Below are positions 9,345-18,765 of a DNA stretch of 64,000 nt, in pieces; position 1 is the first letter of the stretch, and every line of letters starts with the position of its first letter. The stretch lies in the NCBI GenBank assembly GCA_013289615.1, contig JABCZO010000004.1, positions 95,274-159,273 on the forward strand, written 5' to 3'. The DNA is from Gammaproteobacteria bacterium (GTDB taxonomy: Bacteria > Pseudomonadota > Gammaproteobacteria > Steroidobacterales > Steroidobacteraceae). The notes under the pieces were generated by a model, which was not told the origin of the DNA, did not search any database, and worked only from the letters and a program-made list of their open reading frames with translations. The translations under genes and the position numbers were made by a program.

Positions 9345-11129
9345 TCAGTACGTCCGGGCCTTGGGGGCGATGACTTCGATTTCGTTGGTCAGGGTATGCA
9401 GGTGCACCGGCCGGTAGTCGATGCGCGCACGGCCCTCGCTATCGACCCAGCACAGACTGTGTTTCATCCAGTTGACGTCGTCGCGCTGCGGGAAATCCTC
9501 GCGTGCGTGTGCGCCCCGGCTCTCCTGGCGATTGGCGGCCGAATGAATGGTCGCCAGCGCCTGCAGCAGCAGGTTGTGCAGCTCCAGGGTCTCGACCAGG
9601 TCGGTATTCCAGATCAGGCCGCGATCGAACACCGCCACCTCGGCGAACGAGGCAACGGTGTCCGACAAGCGCGCGATGCCCTGCTGCAGCGACTCGCCGG
9701 TGCGAAACACCGCCGCATCGGTCTGCATGATGCGCTGCATCTCCAGGCGAATCGAGGCGGTCGGACGCGCTCCACTGGCAAAGCGCAGCCGGTCGAAGCG
9801 CGCCAGCATCCCATCGACGCCGTCCTTCGGCAGCGAGCGCTGCGTGGCGCCCGGCGTCAAGGTGGCGGCACAGTGGCGGGCGGCCTCGCGGCCGAACACC
9901 ACCAGGTCGAGCAATGAATTGCTGCCCAGGCGGTTGGCGCCGTGCACCGACACGCAGGCGGCTTCACCGATCGCCATCAGCCCGGCCACCACGCCGTTGG
10001 CATCGCCGTTCTTGAGCGTCACCACCTCGCCCTGGATCGTGCACGGGATGCCGCCCATGTTGTAGTGCACCGTGGGCAGGATCGGGATCGGCTCGCGCGT
10101 GACGTCAACGCCGGCGAATATGCGGGCGGTATCGGCGATGCCGGGCAGGCGCTCGTGGATCACGGCGGCGCCCAGATGCTCCAGGTGCAGGTGGATATGA
10201 TCCTTGTGTTCACCGACGCCGCGGCCCTCGCGAATCTCGATCGTCTCGGCGCGGCTGACGACGTCGCGCGAGGCCAGGTCCTTCGCATTCGGCGCGTAGC
10301 GCTCCATGAAGCGCTCCCCCAGCGCGTTGGTCAGGTAGCCGCCCTCCCCGCGCGCCCCTTCGGTGATCAGGCAGCCCGAGCCGTAGATGCCGGTCGGGTG
10401 AAACTGCACGAATTCCATGTCCTGCAGCGGCAGATCCGCACGCAGCACCATGCCCCCGCCATCGCCGGTGCAGGTGTGCGCCGAGGTGCACGAGAAGTAG
10501 GTGCGGCCGTAGCCGCCGGTGGCGAGGATCGTCGTCTGCGAGCGGAAGCGATGCAGCTTGCCGTCGGCCAGATCGAGCGCGACCACGCCGCGACATTCGC
10601 CGTTCTGCATGATCAGGTCGAGCGCGAAGTACTCGATATAAAACTCCGCCTGATGGCGCAGCGACTGCTGATACAGCGTGTGCAGCATCGCGTGCCCGGT
10701 GCGATCGGCGGCGGCGCAGGTGCGCTGCGCGATGCCCTTGCCGTAATGGGTGGTCATGCCGCCGAACGGGCGCTGATAGATGCGGCCATCGTCGGTGCGC
10801 GAAAACGGCACCCCGTAGTGTTCCAGTTCGATCACCGCGGCGGGCGCCTCCTTGCACATGAATTCGATCGCGTCCTGGTCGCCCAGCCAGTCCGATCCCT
10901 TGACCGTGTCATACATATGCCAGCGCCAGTCGTCCTCGCCCATGATCGCGAGCGCGGCACTGATACCGCCCTGTGCCGCCACGGTGTGGCTGCGGGTCGG
11001 AAACACCTTGGTGATGCAGGCGGTGGACAGCCCGGCCTCGGCCAGCCCGAGCGTGGCGCGCAGGCCGGCGCCACCCGCGCCCACCACGACCACGTCATAG
11101 GTGTGATCCACGAACTCGTACGCGCTCAT
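9345..11129 (-). CDS. sdhA: Succinate dehydrogenase flavoprotein subunit
   Basis: Catalytic flavoprotein of complex II, 594 residues from the chosen ATG, which overlaps the sdhD stop (ATGA). The Rossmann motif [20 protein letters not shown] is near residue 12. The covalent-FAD histidine segment [15 protein letters not shown] is near residue 45. The [21 protein letters not shown] active-site region is present. The frame stays open 49 codons upstream into sdhD, but those residues do not resemble SdhA. Confidence 0.97.
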   Translation of the reverse strand: MSAYEFVDHTYDVVVVGAGGAGLRATLGLAEAGLSTACITKVFPTRSHTVAAQGGISAALAIMGEDDWRWHMYDTVKGSDWLGDQDAIEFMCKEAPAAVIELEHYGVPFSRTDDGRIYQRPFGGMTTHYGKGIAQRTCAAADRTGHAMLHTLYQQSLRHQAEFYIEYFALDLIMQNGECRGVVALDLADGKLHRFRSQTTILATGGYGRTYFSCTSAHTCTGDGGGMVLRADLPLQDMEFVQFHPTGIYGSGCLITEGARGEGGYLTNALGERFMERYAPNAKDLASRDVVSRAETIEIREGRGVGEHKDHIHLHLEHLGAAVIHERLPGIADTARIFAGVDVTREPIPILPTVHYNMGGIPCTIQGEVVTLKNGDANGVVAGLMAIGEAACVSVHGANRLGSNSLLDLVVFGREAARHCAATLTPGATQRSLPKDGVDGMLARFDRLRFASGARPTASIRLEMQRIMQTDAAVFRTGESLQQGIARLSDTVASFAEVAVFDRGLIWNTDLVETLELHNLLLQALATIHSAANRQESRGAHAREDFPQRDDVNWMKHSLCWVDSEGRARIDYRPVHLHTLTNEIEVIAPKARTY

Positions 11130-11512
11130 GCGCCACCCGCCAGCGCGATGCGCAGCACCGCGTACACCCCGCCGGCCGCGAACAGCACGTGCACGAACAG
11201 TGACGCCAGCAGCGCGCTGCTCTTCGACACAAAGCCGTGGACATAGTCCTCGATCACCTCCTGGATACCGAGCCACGAATGCCAGCTGGCGATCAGCAGC
11301 GTCAGGGCGAGCAGCACCGGGTGCAGGCCCGCACCGATCCAGCCGGTGACGGTCGGGTAGTCGGATGACGGCAACGACAGCAGCGCGATCAGCAGCCAGA
11401 TCGCCAGCGGCGCCAGTGCGACGGCGGTGACGCGCTGGATCAGCCAGTGGCCGACGCCATCGTGCGCGCTGCCGTGATGCAGTGCCCGTGCCAGCGGCGC
11501 ACGCAGGCTCAT
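11126..11512 (-). CDS. sdhD: Succinate dehydrogenase membrane anchor SdhD
   Basis: Hydrophobic anchor of complex II, 128 residues with three predicted membrane segments (about 25-45, 55-80 and 100-122). It contains the [20 protein letters not shown] start typical of SdhD and a D-Y-VHGF element. It overlaps sdhC and sdhA by ATGA on both sides. Confidence 0.92.
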   Translation of the reverse strand: MSLRAPLARALHHGSAHDGVGHWLIQRVTAVALAPLAIWLLIALLSLPSSDYPTVTGWIGAGLHPVLLALTLLIASWHSWLGIQEVIEDYVHGFVSKSSALLASLFVHVLFAAGGVYAVLRIALAGGA

Positions 11513-11901
11513 GCGGCGCCTGCGCCGGGCCGGAAGATGAAATACAGGCAGACCGCGGCGCCGATCAGCGTGACGGCGAGCACTAGCACGGCACTGCGGC
11601 GCGCATCGACGCGTTCATAGCCGAAGCCCAGATCCCAGGCGAGATGGCGCAGGCCGTTGCAGAAGTGATAGATCAGCGCGGCCACCGCCAGTGACGCCAG
11701 TAGTTTGCCGGCAATGCCGGTCAGCAGCGGCAGGATCGCCGCATAGGTCTCGGCACCCAGGCTGGCGCTGACCAGCCAGGCGATGAGTCCAAGCAGCGCC
11801 AGCGCCAATGCCACACCGGTGATCCGGTGCACGATCGACAGTGTCATCGTGTAGGCCCAGCGGTAGCGCGTGATGTGCGGTGATAACGGTCGCTCAGCCA
11901 T
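11509..11901 (-). CDS. sdhC: Succinate dehydrogenase cytochrome b556 subunit SdhC
   Basis: Membrane subunit that binds haem b together with SdhD. The motifs [26 protein letters not shown] and [14 protein letters not shown] are visible; the latter has the candidate haem-ligand histidines. Three membrane segments. The ATG at 11901 has GGGAG at suitable spacing; a TTG five codons earlier overlaps the upstream SdhAF4-like gene region. Confidence 0.93.
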   Translation of the reverse strand: MAERPLSPHITRYRWAYTMTLSIVHRITGVALALALLGLIAWLVSASLGAETYAAILPLLTGIAGKLLASLAVAALIYHFCNGLRHLAWDLGFGYERVDARRSAVLVLAVTLIGAAVCLYFIFRPGAGAA

Positions 11902-11912
11902 GCCTGCTCCCG

Positions 11913-12152
11913 TCAAAAATCGATGCAGCGCCCGAATTTTTCCCAGTCTCCGAAGCGCGTGGGATCCGGACCCGGCGCACCGCCGATTTCCCCCGGCGGC
12001 CGCCGCGTCTGGCCCGGCGTGGGTGCCCCCGGCGCTGCGACCATCGGCGCAGCCGGCAATGCCGGGCCGGCGTCGTTCGCTGTGCGCTCAACCGACGCGA
12101 GGGGCCCTGCTGCAAAATCCGGCATGCACACAAGTGTGCCAGAATTGCCCAT
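11913..12152 (-). CDS. SdhAF4-like succinate dehydrogenase assembly factor (DUF1674)
   Basis: A 79-residue protein immediately upstream of sdhC. The N-terminal half is Pro/Ala-rich and low complexity. The C-terminus ends in EIGGAPGPDPTRFGDWEKFGR followed by CIDF, matching the G-P-x-P-T-R-[FY]-G-D-W-E-x-x-G-R terminal motif of DUF1674, the family of eukaryotic SdhAF4/Sdh8. Known SdhAF4 proteins protect flavinylated SdhA before assembly. The start is uncertain: an ATG at 12152, a GTG one codon earlier, or an internal ATG at 12125. The C-terminal motif and operon position make the function likely. Confidence 0.82.
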   Translation of the reverse strand: MGNSGTLVCMPDFAAGPLASVERTANDAGPALPAAPMVAAPGAPTPGQTRRPPGEIGGAPGPDPTRFGDWEKFGRCIDF

Positions 12153-12193
12153 CACCGACCACCGCGCCAGCGCGGTAAAACACGGCTCATGCG

Positions 12194-13066
12194 ATGAACC
12201 AGCCCGCCGCCGTCTGCCTGCTCGATGACTTGGGAGCGCTGCGATTCAGCGGCGCCGAGGTCGAGAAATTCCTGCAGGGCCAGTTGTCGAACGATGTATC
12301 GAGGGTCTCGGCCGGCGCGCTGCTGCGCGCGGGTGTGCACAATCCGCAGGGACGCACGCTGGCACTGCTGGGGCTGATCGGCGCCGGTCAGGGCGAGGTG
12401 CTGGCGCTGCTGCCGCTCGAGCTGGTGGCGAGCATGGCGACGCATCTGCGCCGCTACCTGCTGCGCGCCAAAGTCACCATCAGCGACGCCAGCGCGCACT
12501 ATCGCGTGCTTGGCCTTGCCAGCCCGGATGCCGCCGGCGGGCTCACCGGCCAGCGGGTGGGCTATGGGCTGGCGCACGAGCCGCGCGCGCTGCTGCTACA
12601 GAGCGCGCTCGAGCCCCCGCCCTCGCTGCCGCTGCTGTCGCGCGAGCAGTGGCGGGCGCTGGACATCGCCGCCGGGCTGGCGCAGGTCTACAGCGCCACC
12701 TCGGGCCAGTTCGTGGCGCAGATGCTCAACCTGGATTGCATCGACGCCGTCTCGTTCACCAAGGGCTGCTACACCGGTCAGGAAGTCATCGCCCGCGCGC
12801 ACTATCGCGGCCGCATCAAGCGCCGGCTGCAACGCTTCGTGAGCCGTTCGGCGCTGCGGCTGGCCGCCGGCGATGCCGGCCGCCTGGACGATGGGCGCAG
12901 CTTTCGCGTGGTCGAAGCCACGCAGCATGCCGCGGGACAGTGTGAGTTCCTCGCGGTGGCGTCGCTGGCCGGCGCCGGGCAGGAGGCGGATGAGAGCGGC
13001 CAGTTGCTGGCGAGCGGCGGCGTGGCGGCCAGCGCGCTGCCGTTGCCCTACACGCTGCCCGAATAG
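12194..13066 (+). CDS. ygfZ: Folate-binding protein YgfZ
   Basis: GcvT-fold folate-binding protein needed for activity of some Fe-S enzymes such as MiaB. It carries the family signature KGCYTGQEVIAR (about residue 190) and ends with the small barrel domain. At 290 residues it is slightly shorter than E. coli YgfZ. It is divergent from the sdh operon, with about 40 bp between the two starts. Confidence 0.92.
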   Translation: MNQPAAVCLLDDLGALRFSGAEVEKFLQGQLSNDVSRVSAGALLRAGVHNPQGRTLALLGLIGAGQGEVLALLPLELVASMATHLRRYLLRAKVTISDASAHYRVLGLASPDAAGGLTGQRVGYGLAHEPRALLLQSALEPPPSLPLLSREQWRALDIAAGLAQVYSATSGQFVAQMLNLDCIDAVSFTKGCYTGQEVIARAHYRGRIKRRLQRFVSRSALRLAAGDAGRLDDGRSFRVVEATQHAAGQCEFLAVASLAGAGQEADESGQLLASGGVAASALPLPYTLPE

Positions 13067-13068
13067 AA

Positions 13069-15747
13069 CTAGCTGCTGCTGACGGACTTGAGGATGCGCT
13101 GCGGCTGGGCGACGCCGTAGCCCTGCGCGAAGTCGACGCCGATGTTCCTGAGCATCTGGATGATCTCGGCGTTCTCGGCAAATTCGGCGATGGTCTGCTT
13201 GCCGGTCAGGTGACCGATCTCGTTGATCGAGCGCACCATCTCGCGATCGATCGGATCGTGCAGGATCTCGCGCACGAAGCTGCCGTCGATCTTCAGGTAA
13301 TCCACCGGGAAATGCTTCAGGTAGCCGAACGAGGACAGTCCGGTGCCGAAGTCGTCGAGCGCGAACTTGCAGCCCAGCTCCTTGAGCGCCTGGATGAAGC
13401 GATTGGCCTGGGAGAAGCTGGCGACCGCGGCGGTCTCGGTGATCTCGAAGCAGATCTTGGAGGCATCCAGGCCGCTGCGGTGGAATTGATCGATCACAAA
13501 CGGCAGGAACTTGTCGTCGCCCAGGCTCTGGCCGGACAGGTTGATCGAGCACATCGACAGCCGCTCGCGCTCGTCGGCCTCCGACACCAGCCAGCGCAGC
13601 GCATTCTCGACCACCCAGCGATCGATGCTCGGAATGATGCCGTAGCGCTCGGCCGCGGCGATGAAACTGTCGGGCGCGACGATGCGGCCGTTCTCATCGC
13701 GCATGCGCAGCAGCAGCTCGTAGTGCGCGCCGGTCTCGGGTACCTGCAGCGGCAGGATCGGCATCCGGAACAGCTCGAAGCGGCCCTCTTCCAGCGCCGC
13801 GTTGATGCGCGCCGCCCATTGCATCTCGCGCCGGCGGCGCATCAGCTCGATGTCGTTCTCGGCAAAACTGTGGACGCGGTTGCGGCCCTGCTCCTTGGCC
13901 GCCGCGCAGGCACTGTCGGCGGCCGACAGGATCGAGGCGACGTCCTCGTTGTCGGCGGTAATCGGCACCACGCCGATGCTGGCGCCGAGGCGAAACACCC
14001 GCTCTTCCCAGCTGAAGCGGAAATTTCGCACCGCCTCGCGCAGCGATTCGGCCATGCGCATGGCTTCATCGAGCGTGCAGCTCTCCAGCAGAATGCCGAA
14101 TTCATCGCCGCGCAGACGCGACAGCGTGTCGCGCCAGCGCACCTTGGACTTCAGCAGCGCGCCGACCTGGCCGAGCAGTGCGTCGCCGGCGCTGTGGCCG
14201 CAGGTGTCGTTGACGATCTTGAACTGGTCGATATCCAGGTAGCACAGCGCGTAGGACGCCTCGCGCGCCTTGGCGCTCTTGAGCGCGCGCTCCAGCCGCT
14301 CCTCGAATTCGCGCCGGTTGACCAGGCCGGTCAGCAGGTCATGACTGGCGTGGTAGCTCAGGCGCCGGTTGAGTTCTCTTGATTCGCTGACGTCGTGGAA
14401 TACCAGCACCCCGCCGCCGACCTTGCCGTTGCCCGAGCGAATCGGGGAGGCACTGCTCTCGACGTACAGCTCGTTGCCGTCGCGCCGGATCAGCAGCATC
14501 GGACGCACCGACTTGATCGGCCGGGCGCGCCGTATCGAGACCGACAGCGGATTCTCCAGCGGCTCGCAGGTCTCCTCGTGGAAGGCGCGGAAGATCTCCT
14601 CAACCGGCCGGCCCATCGCATCCTCAAGCCGCCAGCCGGTGAGCTGTTCGGCCACCGGGTTGATGTAATCGATGGTGGAGGCGGCATCGGTGGTGATGAC
14701 GCCGTCGCCGATCGACTGCAGCGTGATCTGCGCGCTCTCCTTCTCGCGAAACAGCGCCTCCTCGTACAGCTTGCGCTCGGTGATGTCGAGCTCGACACCG
14801 ACCAGGCGCAGCAGCCGGCCGTGCGCATCGAGCTGCGCCTTCGCGCGGCTGATGACCCAGCGCCATTCGCCGCTGCGGTGGCGCATGCGATGTACGCTCT
14901 CGAAGATCGGCGTCTTGTCGGCCACGTGCTCGCGGATCGCCGATTGCACGCGCGACATGTCGTCCGGATGTACCAGGCTGCGCCAGTCGAAACCGCCCTT
15001 CAGGTCAGCCTCGTCATAGCCGAGCATCGCGCGCCAGCGCGGCGAGAAATACACATCGTTGCCCTCGACATCGAAATCCCACAGCCCGTCGTTGGCGGCC
15101 AGCTCGGCGAGCGCATTGCGCTCCTCGACGCGCAGCAGCGCCTGCGACAGGCGCACGCGCTCCAGGCCGGTCGCCAGGCTGGTGCCGAGCAGCTTCATCA
15201 GCAGCTGCAGATTGACGTCGAAGCCGCCGCGCGGCACGCCGTAGGCAAGGGCGAGCAGCCCGGCGGGCTGCTGCTTGATGCGGTAGGCGACCAGCAGCGC
15301 CGAGCCGATCGCCAGCTCCGCCAGCGCGCCGGCATCCTCGGCCTGCTCCTTGCGCGGCGAGCCGGTATCGCGAAACTCAGACAGCCGCAGGTGATCGAAG
15401 CGCGAATTCAGCCAGGGCAATGATTTGGTCGGGGTGCCGCGCAGCGCTTCCGGGTTACATTGCGCAAAGTGGCCGCGTGCGCACAGTACCGACTCGATGT
15501 GCTGGCCACTGGCGTCGAGCTGCGCGATGAAGGCGGCGTCGGCCGAGGTGGCATCGCGAAACGCTTCCAGGCTGCGCTGGATGCACTGCTCGGCGGTGTC
15601 GCGTTCCAGATTCTGCAGGTCGACCGCGATCTTGGTGCAGGCGACATCAATACCCGGCGCAGCCCGATCCGCCTTGCCGGTCCAGAATTGCGGAACGAGG
15701 ACGTCGGACGCCGATAGGTCGGTAATGGTGCCCGGCGGCTTGGACAT
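13069..15747 (-). CDS. GAF-PAS-PAS-GGDEF-EAL cyclic-di-GMP signalling protein
   Basis: An 892-residue soluble multidomain protein. In order: an N-terminal GAF-like region (about 50-190), a PAS with PAC (about 200-330; WDFDVEGNDVYFSPRWRAMLGY), a second PAS (about 335-450), a GGDEF domain (about 465-620) and an EAL domain (about 640-885). The cyclase signature is RGDEF rather than GGDEF. The EAL signature is ELL (YELLLRM), with FEITET, DDFGTG and DYLKIDG present and AEFAEN in place of the usual AEGVE. It may act as a phosphodiesterase or as a degenerate sensor. ATG at 15747 was preferred over a GTG eight codons upstream. Confidence 0.9.
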   Translation of the reverse strand: MSKPPGTITDLSASDVLVPQFWTGKADRAAPGIDVACTKIAVDLQNLERDTAEQCIQRSLEAFRDATSADAAFIAQLDASGQHIESVLCARGHFAQCNPEALRGTPTKSLPWLNSRFDHLRLSEFRDTGSPRKEQAEDAGALAELAIGSALLVAYRIKQQPAGLLALAYGVPRGGFDVNLQLLMKLLGTSLATGLERVRLSQALLRVEERNALAELAANDGLWDFDVEGNDVYFSPRWRAMLGYDEADLKGGFDWRSLVHPDDMSRVQSAIREHVADKTPIFESVHRMRHRSGEWRWVISRAKAQLDAHGRLLRLVGVELDITERKLYEEALFREKESAQITLQSIGDGVITTDAASTIDYINPVAEQLTGWRLEDAMGRPVEEIFRAFHEETCEPLENPLSVSIRRARPIKSVRPMLLIRRDGNELYVESSASPIRSGNGKVGGGVLVFHDVSESRELNRRLSYHASHDLLTGLVNRREFEERLERALKSAKAREASYALCYLDIDQFKIVNDTCGHSAGDALLGQVGALLKSKVRWRDTLSRLRGDEFGILLESCTLDEAMRMAESLREAVRNFRFSWEERVFRLGASIGVVPITADNEDVASILSAADSACAAAKEQGRNRVHSFAENDIELMRRRREMQWAARINAALEEGRFELFRMPILPLQVPETGAHYELLLRMRDENGRIVAPDSFIAAAERYGIIPSIDRWVVENALRWLVSEADERERLSMCSINLSGQSLGDDKFLPFVIDQFHRSGLDASKICFEITETAAVASFSQANRFIQALKELGCKFALDDFGTGLSSFGYLKHFPVDYLKIDGSFVREILHDPIDREMVRSINEIGHLTGKQTIAEFAENAEIIQMLRNIGVDFAQGYGVAQPQRILKSVSSS

Positions 15748-15833
15748 TTGTGCCAAATTCTCGCACAGCACTGGCGAAATTCAAGCTAAGCCGCTGATTT
15801 ATTGACACACGTCTAGGATTGAGACGAAATCGG

Positions 15834-15873
15834 GGGCGCTGCCCGGGCGCTTGGGGGCATGCTTGCAGCGCCC
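15834..15873. repeat. GC-rich inverted repeat between two minus-strand genes
   Basis: A perfect 9-bp inverted repeat, GGGCGCTGC and GCAGCGCCC, with a 22-base loop, lies just downstream of the DUF374 gene. It could be a weak terminator for that gene, but no clear T-run follows on the minus strand. Confidence 0.5.
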
Positions 15874-15888
15874 GCTATAGCCTGAGCA

Positions 15889-16638
15889 CTATAACCCGAG
15901 CGCCGACTTCGCCGCCGCGAACGTCGCCTGCATCGACTGCTGCATTTCGAGCTGCAACGCCGCCAGCGCGGCCGCATCAAGCGTGCGCGGCACTTCGCGC
16001 GGGGCACCGATCGCGATCGCGATTCGACAGAACGGCAGCGGCAGCACGAAGCGATCCCAGTGCACCAGCGCGGCGCGCGAGGCCGCGAACGCCAGCGGCA
16101 GCATCGGCCGGCCCGACATCTGCGCCAGCAGGATGGCGCCCGGCTTGAACTTGAAGCGCGGTCCGCGCGGCCCATCCGGGGTGATGATCGGGGAAACCTG
16201 CTCGCGCATCAGCGCCTCGAAATAAGCCTTGAGCGCCAGCGCTCCGGTATGCGAGGAGGAGCCGCGGATCACATAGCCGCCGGCGCGCCGCACGATCATC
16301 GCGCCCAGTTCCCCGTCGACCGAGGGGCTGATCAGGAAGCCGAGGCGCAACGGGCGCCGTGCCTGCTGCAGCAGCAGGTAGCGCGCGCAGAACAGCTGGT
16401 GCTGGTGCCAGTAGCAGGGCAGGAACGATGGCCAGCGCGCCAGCACCGCATCCAGATGCTGCTCGCCGACCACCACCACGATGCGGCAGCTCGCCCACCA
16501 CAGCCGCATCAATCCGAGCAGCGTGGGCGCGGCCAAGCGGTAGAGCCAGCGGCGCATGGGCCCCATGCGCCGGCCGGACGTGGTTACCTGCCGGTAGATC
16601 GTGTTGCGGAATGCGCCGCCGGGCTTGTCTTCGCTCAT
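15889..16638 (-). CDS. Lysophospholipid acyltransferase family protein (DUF374)
   Basis: A 249-residue DUF374-type acyltransferase with one or two N-terminal hydrophobic segments (about 27-60). Visible elements are YWHQHQLF (candidate catalytic histidine), SPSVDGELGAMIVRRAGG and TPDGPRGPRFKFKPGAI, typical of the family. Family members move acyl groups in envelope lipids. It is divergent from and directly adjacent to the pigment cluster, so it may supply or modify the pigment's lipid anchor, though that is only inference. Confidence 0.83.
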   Translation of the reverse strand: MSEDKPGGAFRNTIYRQVTTSGRRMGPMRRWLYRLAAPTLLGLMRLWWASCRIVVVVGEQHLDAVLARWPSFLPCYWHQHQLFCARYLLLQQARRPLRLGFLISPSVDGELGAMIVRRAGGYVIRGSSSHTGALALKAYFEALMREQVSPIITPDGPRGPRFKFKPGAILLAQMSGRPMLPLAFAASRAALVHWDRFVLPLPFCRIAIAIGAPREVPRTLDAAALAALQLEMQQSMQATFAAAKSALGL

Positions 16639-16715
16639 GCTTAGGGCCTGTCCGATTCTGCGTGATCGATGCCACCTGAGACAAGGCAGCGCCCCGGTCG
16701 AAGCGCGCGCTGGGC

Positions 16716-16721
16716 TAGAAT
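16716..16721 (+). promoter_or_regulatory. Candidate -10 element of the pigment operon
   Basis: TAGAAT ends 12 bases before the ATG of the first cluster gene, so transcription would start about 5 bases upstream of the start codon. No convincing -35 is seen. The region 16639-16733 is the only sizeable gap before the cluster. Confidence 0.45.
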
Positions 16722-16733
16722 CGCGCGCTGAAG

Positions 16734-18731
16734 ATGAACGCGACCCCCCTGAATAGCTCCGGCGCGATGAGCGCCCACACGCTGACCGAGCTGCTGGAAG
16801 CCAACCGCGGCGCGGCGCGCCACATCAGCTATCTGGAAGGCGAACGCGAGACGCGCAGCGTGGCCTTCGGCGAGCTCTACGAGCGAGCGCTCGCCATCCT
16901 GCATCGGCTGCAGCGACTGGGCGCACGGCCCGGCGACAAGCTGATCCTGTTCCTGTCCAGCAACGAGCCGTTCATCGACGCCTTCTGGGCGGCGCTGCTC
17001 GGCGGCATCATCGCAGTGCCGGTCGCCCCCGGTATCAGCGATGAACACCGGCACAAGCTGCTGCGCATCGCCGCCAAACTCAAGTCGCCTTATATCTACA
17101 CCGAGCAGCGCCTGCTCGAGCGCGTCGGCGCCACCGCCGGCGACGCCCATGAGCTGGCAACACTCGAGGCGCTGCGCGCGCGCGCCTTTCTGGTGGACGA
17201 ACTCGAGCAGCTCGGACGCGCTGGCAAGCTGCATCGCGCACGAGCGGCCGATGTCGCCTTCATCCAGTTCTCCTCCGGATCCACCGGCGATCCCAAGGGC
17301 GTGGTGCTCACGCACGCCAACCTGCTGGCCAATATCCGCGGCGTGACCCAGATCGCCCGTTTCAACCAGGATGACGTCAGCCTGTCGTGGATGCCGCTGA
17401 CGCACGACATGGGCCTGATCGGATTTCATCTGGTGATGTTCGCCAATCGGATGCACAGCCACCTGATGCCGACCGATCTGTTCGTGCGCCGGCCGCTGCT
17501 GTGGCTGCAGTTTGCCGCGCGCATACGCGCCAGCATTCTGTGTTCACCGAATTTCGGCTACCGTCACTACCTCAAGGTGCTGGGCGATCGGGCGCCGGGC
17601 GAGCTCGACCTGTCGGGCGTGAGGCTGATCTTCAACGGCGCCGAGCCCATAAGCGTCGAGCTGTGCGATCAGTTTCTCGACCGGCTGGCACCCTGCGGGC
17701 TCGCGCGCGCATCGATGTTCCCGGTCTATGGCCTCGCCGAGGCATCGCTGGCCGTGAGCTTTCCCGAGCCCGGCGTGCCTTATCGCGCGACCGGCTTCAA
17801 CCGCCATCAGCTCGGTGTCGGCGAGCAACCGCAAACCCTCGCGCCCGGACAGGCCGACGCGGTGACGCTGGCAAGCGTCGGGCGCGCCATCCCGTACTGT
17901 GAGCTGCGCATCGCCGCCAACGATGATGCGCCGATGCCAGCGCAGCACGTCGGCCACATCCAGATTCGCGGCGGCAACGTCACCGGCGGCTATTTCGAGG
18001 ATGCCGATGCCAACGCTGTCAGTCATACCGCCGACGCCTGGCTGCGCACCGGTGATCTCGGTCTGATCCATGACGGCGAGCTCTACATCACCGGTCGCCA
18101 CAAGGAGATCCTGTTCGTCAACGGACAGAACTATTACCCGCACGACCTGGAGCGCATCGCCGAGGAGGTCCCGGGTCTGGAGCTCGGCAAGGTCATGGTC
18201 GCCGGCGTGCGAGCACCCGATGCCCAGGCCGACGAGCTAGTGATCTTCGTGCTCCATCGCACTGAGTTGGCCGAATTCCTGCCGATCGCACGCCAGGTCG
18301 CGGCCCGGATCGGCGAGCATGCCGGACTCGAGGTCGGCGCCGTGGTGCCGGTGAAGCGCATTCCGAAGACCACCAGCGGCAAGTTTCAGCGCCATCTGCT
18401 CGAGCAGCAGTATCTGGACGGTGCTTTCAACAGCGAACTGGCCGAGCTGGCGCGGCTGCGCGCCCAGCAGCCCGCGGCGCGCAGCGACGGCAGCGACATC
18501 GCCCGCCAGCTGCGCGCCATCTGCGAGCAGGAGCTCGACGGGCGCAGCATCGACCTCGACGAGAGCCTGTTCGACCTCGGCGCCAGCTCACTGAAGCTGA
18601 TTGCGATCCATGAGCGCATCGAGCGGCTGTGGCCGGGCCTGGTAGATATTACCGATATCTTCGATCACCCGAGCATCGGCGCGCTGGCTCGCCTCATCGA
18701 GCAAAAGCTGGCAGCAGCGACGAGCTCGTGA
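16734..18731 (+). CDS. Fatty-acyl-AMP ligase fused to an acyl carrier protein domain
   Basis: A 665-residue fusion. Residues 1 to about 570 are an AMP-forming ligase of FAAL type with the phosphate-binding loop FSSGSTGDPKGVVLTH (about 178-193), YGLAEASLAVSF and LRTGDLG. Residues about 585-660 form an ACP domain with FDLGASSLK; Ser619 is the expected phosphopantetheine site. FAALs load acyl-adenylates onto ACP without free CoA. As first gene of the cluster it could activate the aryl starter or a fatty acid and hold it on its own ACP. The ligase, not the CoA branch, is inferred from the fusion and family look. Confidence 0.88.
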   Translation: MNATPLNSSGAMSAHTLTELLEANRGAARHISYLEGERETRSVAFGELYERALAILHRLQRLGARPGDKLILFLSSNEPFIDAFWAALLGGIIAVPVAPGISDEHRHKLLRIAAKLKSPYIYTEQRLLERVGATAGDAHELATLEALRARAFLVDELEQLGRAGKLHRARAADVAFIQFSSGSTGDPKGVVLTHANLLANIRGVTQIARFNQDDVSLSWMPLTHDMGLIGFHLVMFANRMHSHLMPTDLFVRRPLLWLQFAARIRASILCSPNFGYRHYLKVLGDRAPGELDLSGVRLIFNGAEPISVELCDQFLDRLAPCGLARASMFPVYGLAEASLAVSFPEPGVPYRATGFNRHQLGVGEQPQTLAPGQADAVTLASVGRAIPYCELRIAANDDAPMPAQHVGHIQIRGGNVTGGYFEDADANAVSHTADAWLRTGDLGLIHDGELYITGRHKEILFVNGQNYYPHDLERIAEEVPGLELGKVMVAGVRAPDAQADELVIFVLHRTELAEFLPIARQVAARIGEHAGLEVGAVVPVKRIPKTTSGKFQRHLLEQQYLDGAFNSELAELARLRAQQPAARSDGSDIARQLRAICEQELDGRSIDLDESLFDLGASSLKLIAIHERIERLWPGLVDITDIFDHPSIGALARLIEQKLAAATSS

Positions 18732-18752
18732 CGGTGCGCTACCGCACCCTGC

Positions 18753-18758
18753 TAGAAT
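18753..18758 (+). promoter_or_regulatory. Candidate -10 element ahead of the halogenase-like gene
   Basis: TAGAAT ends 7 bases before the ATG at 18766. If used, the transcript would be leaderless or nearly so. The preceding context gctagaatc is shared with the element at 16716. No strong -35 is evident. Confidence 0.4.
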
Positions 18759-18765
18759 CCGAGCC

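Noticed and set aside
9942..11246. 434-codon plus-strand frame opposite sdhA
   Set aside because: Antisense shadow of the succinate dehydrogenase flavoprotein gene.
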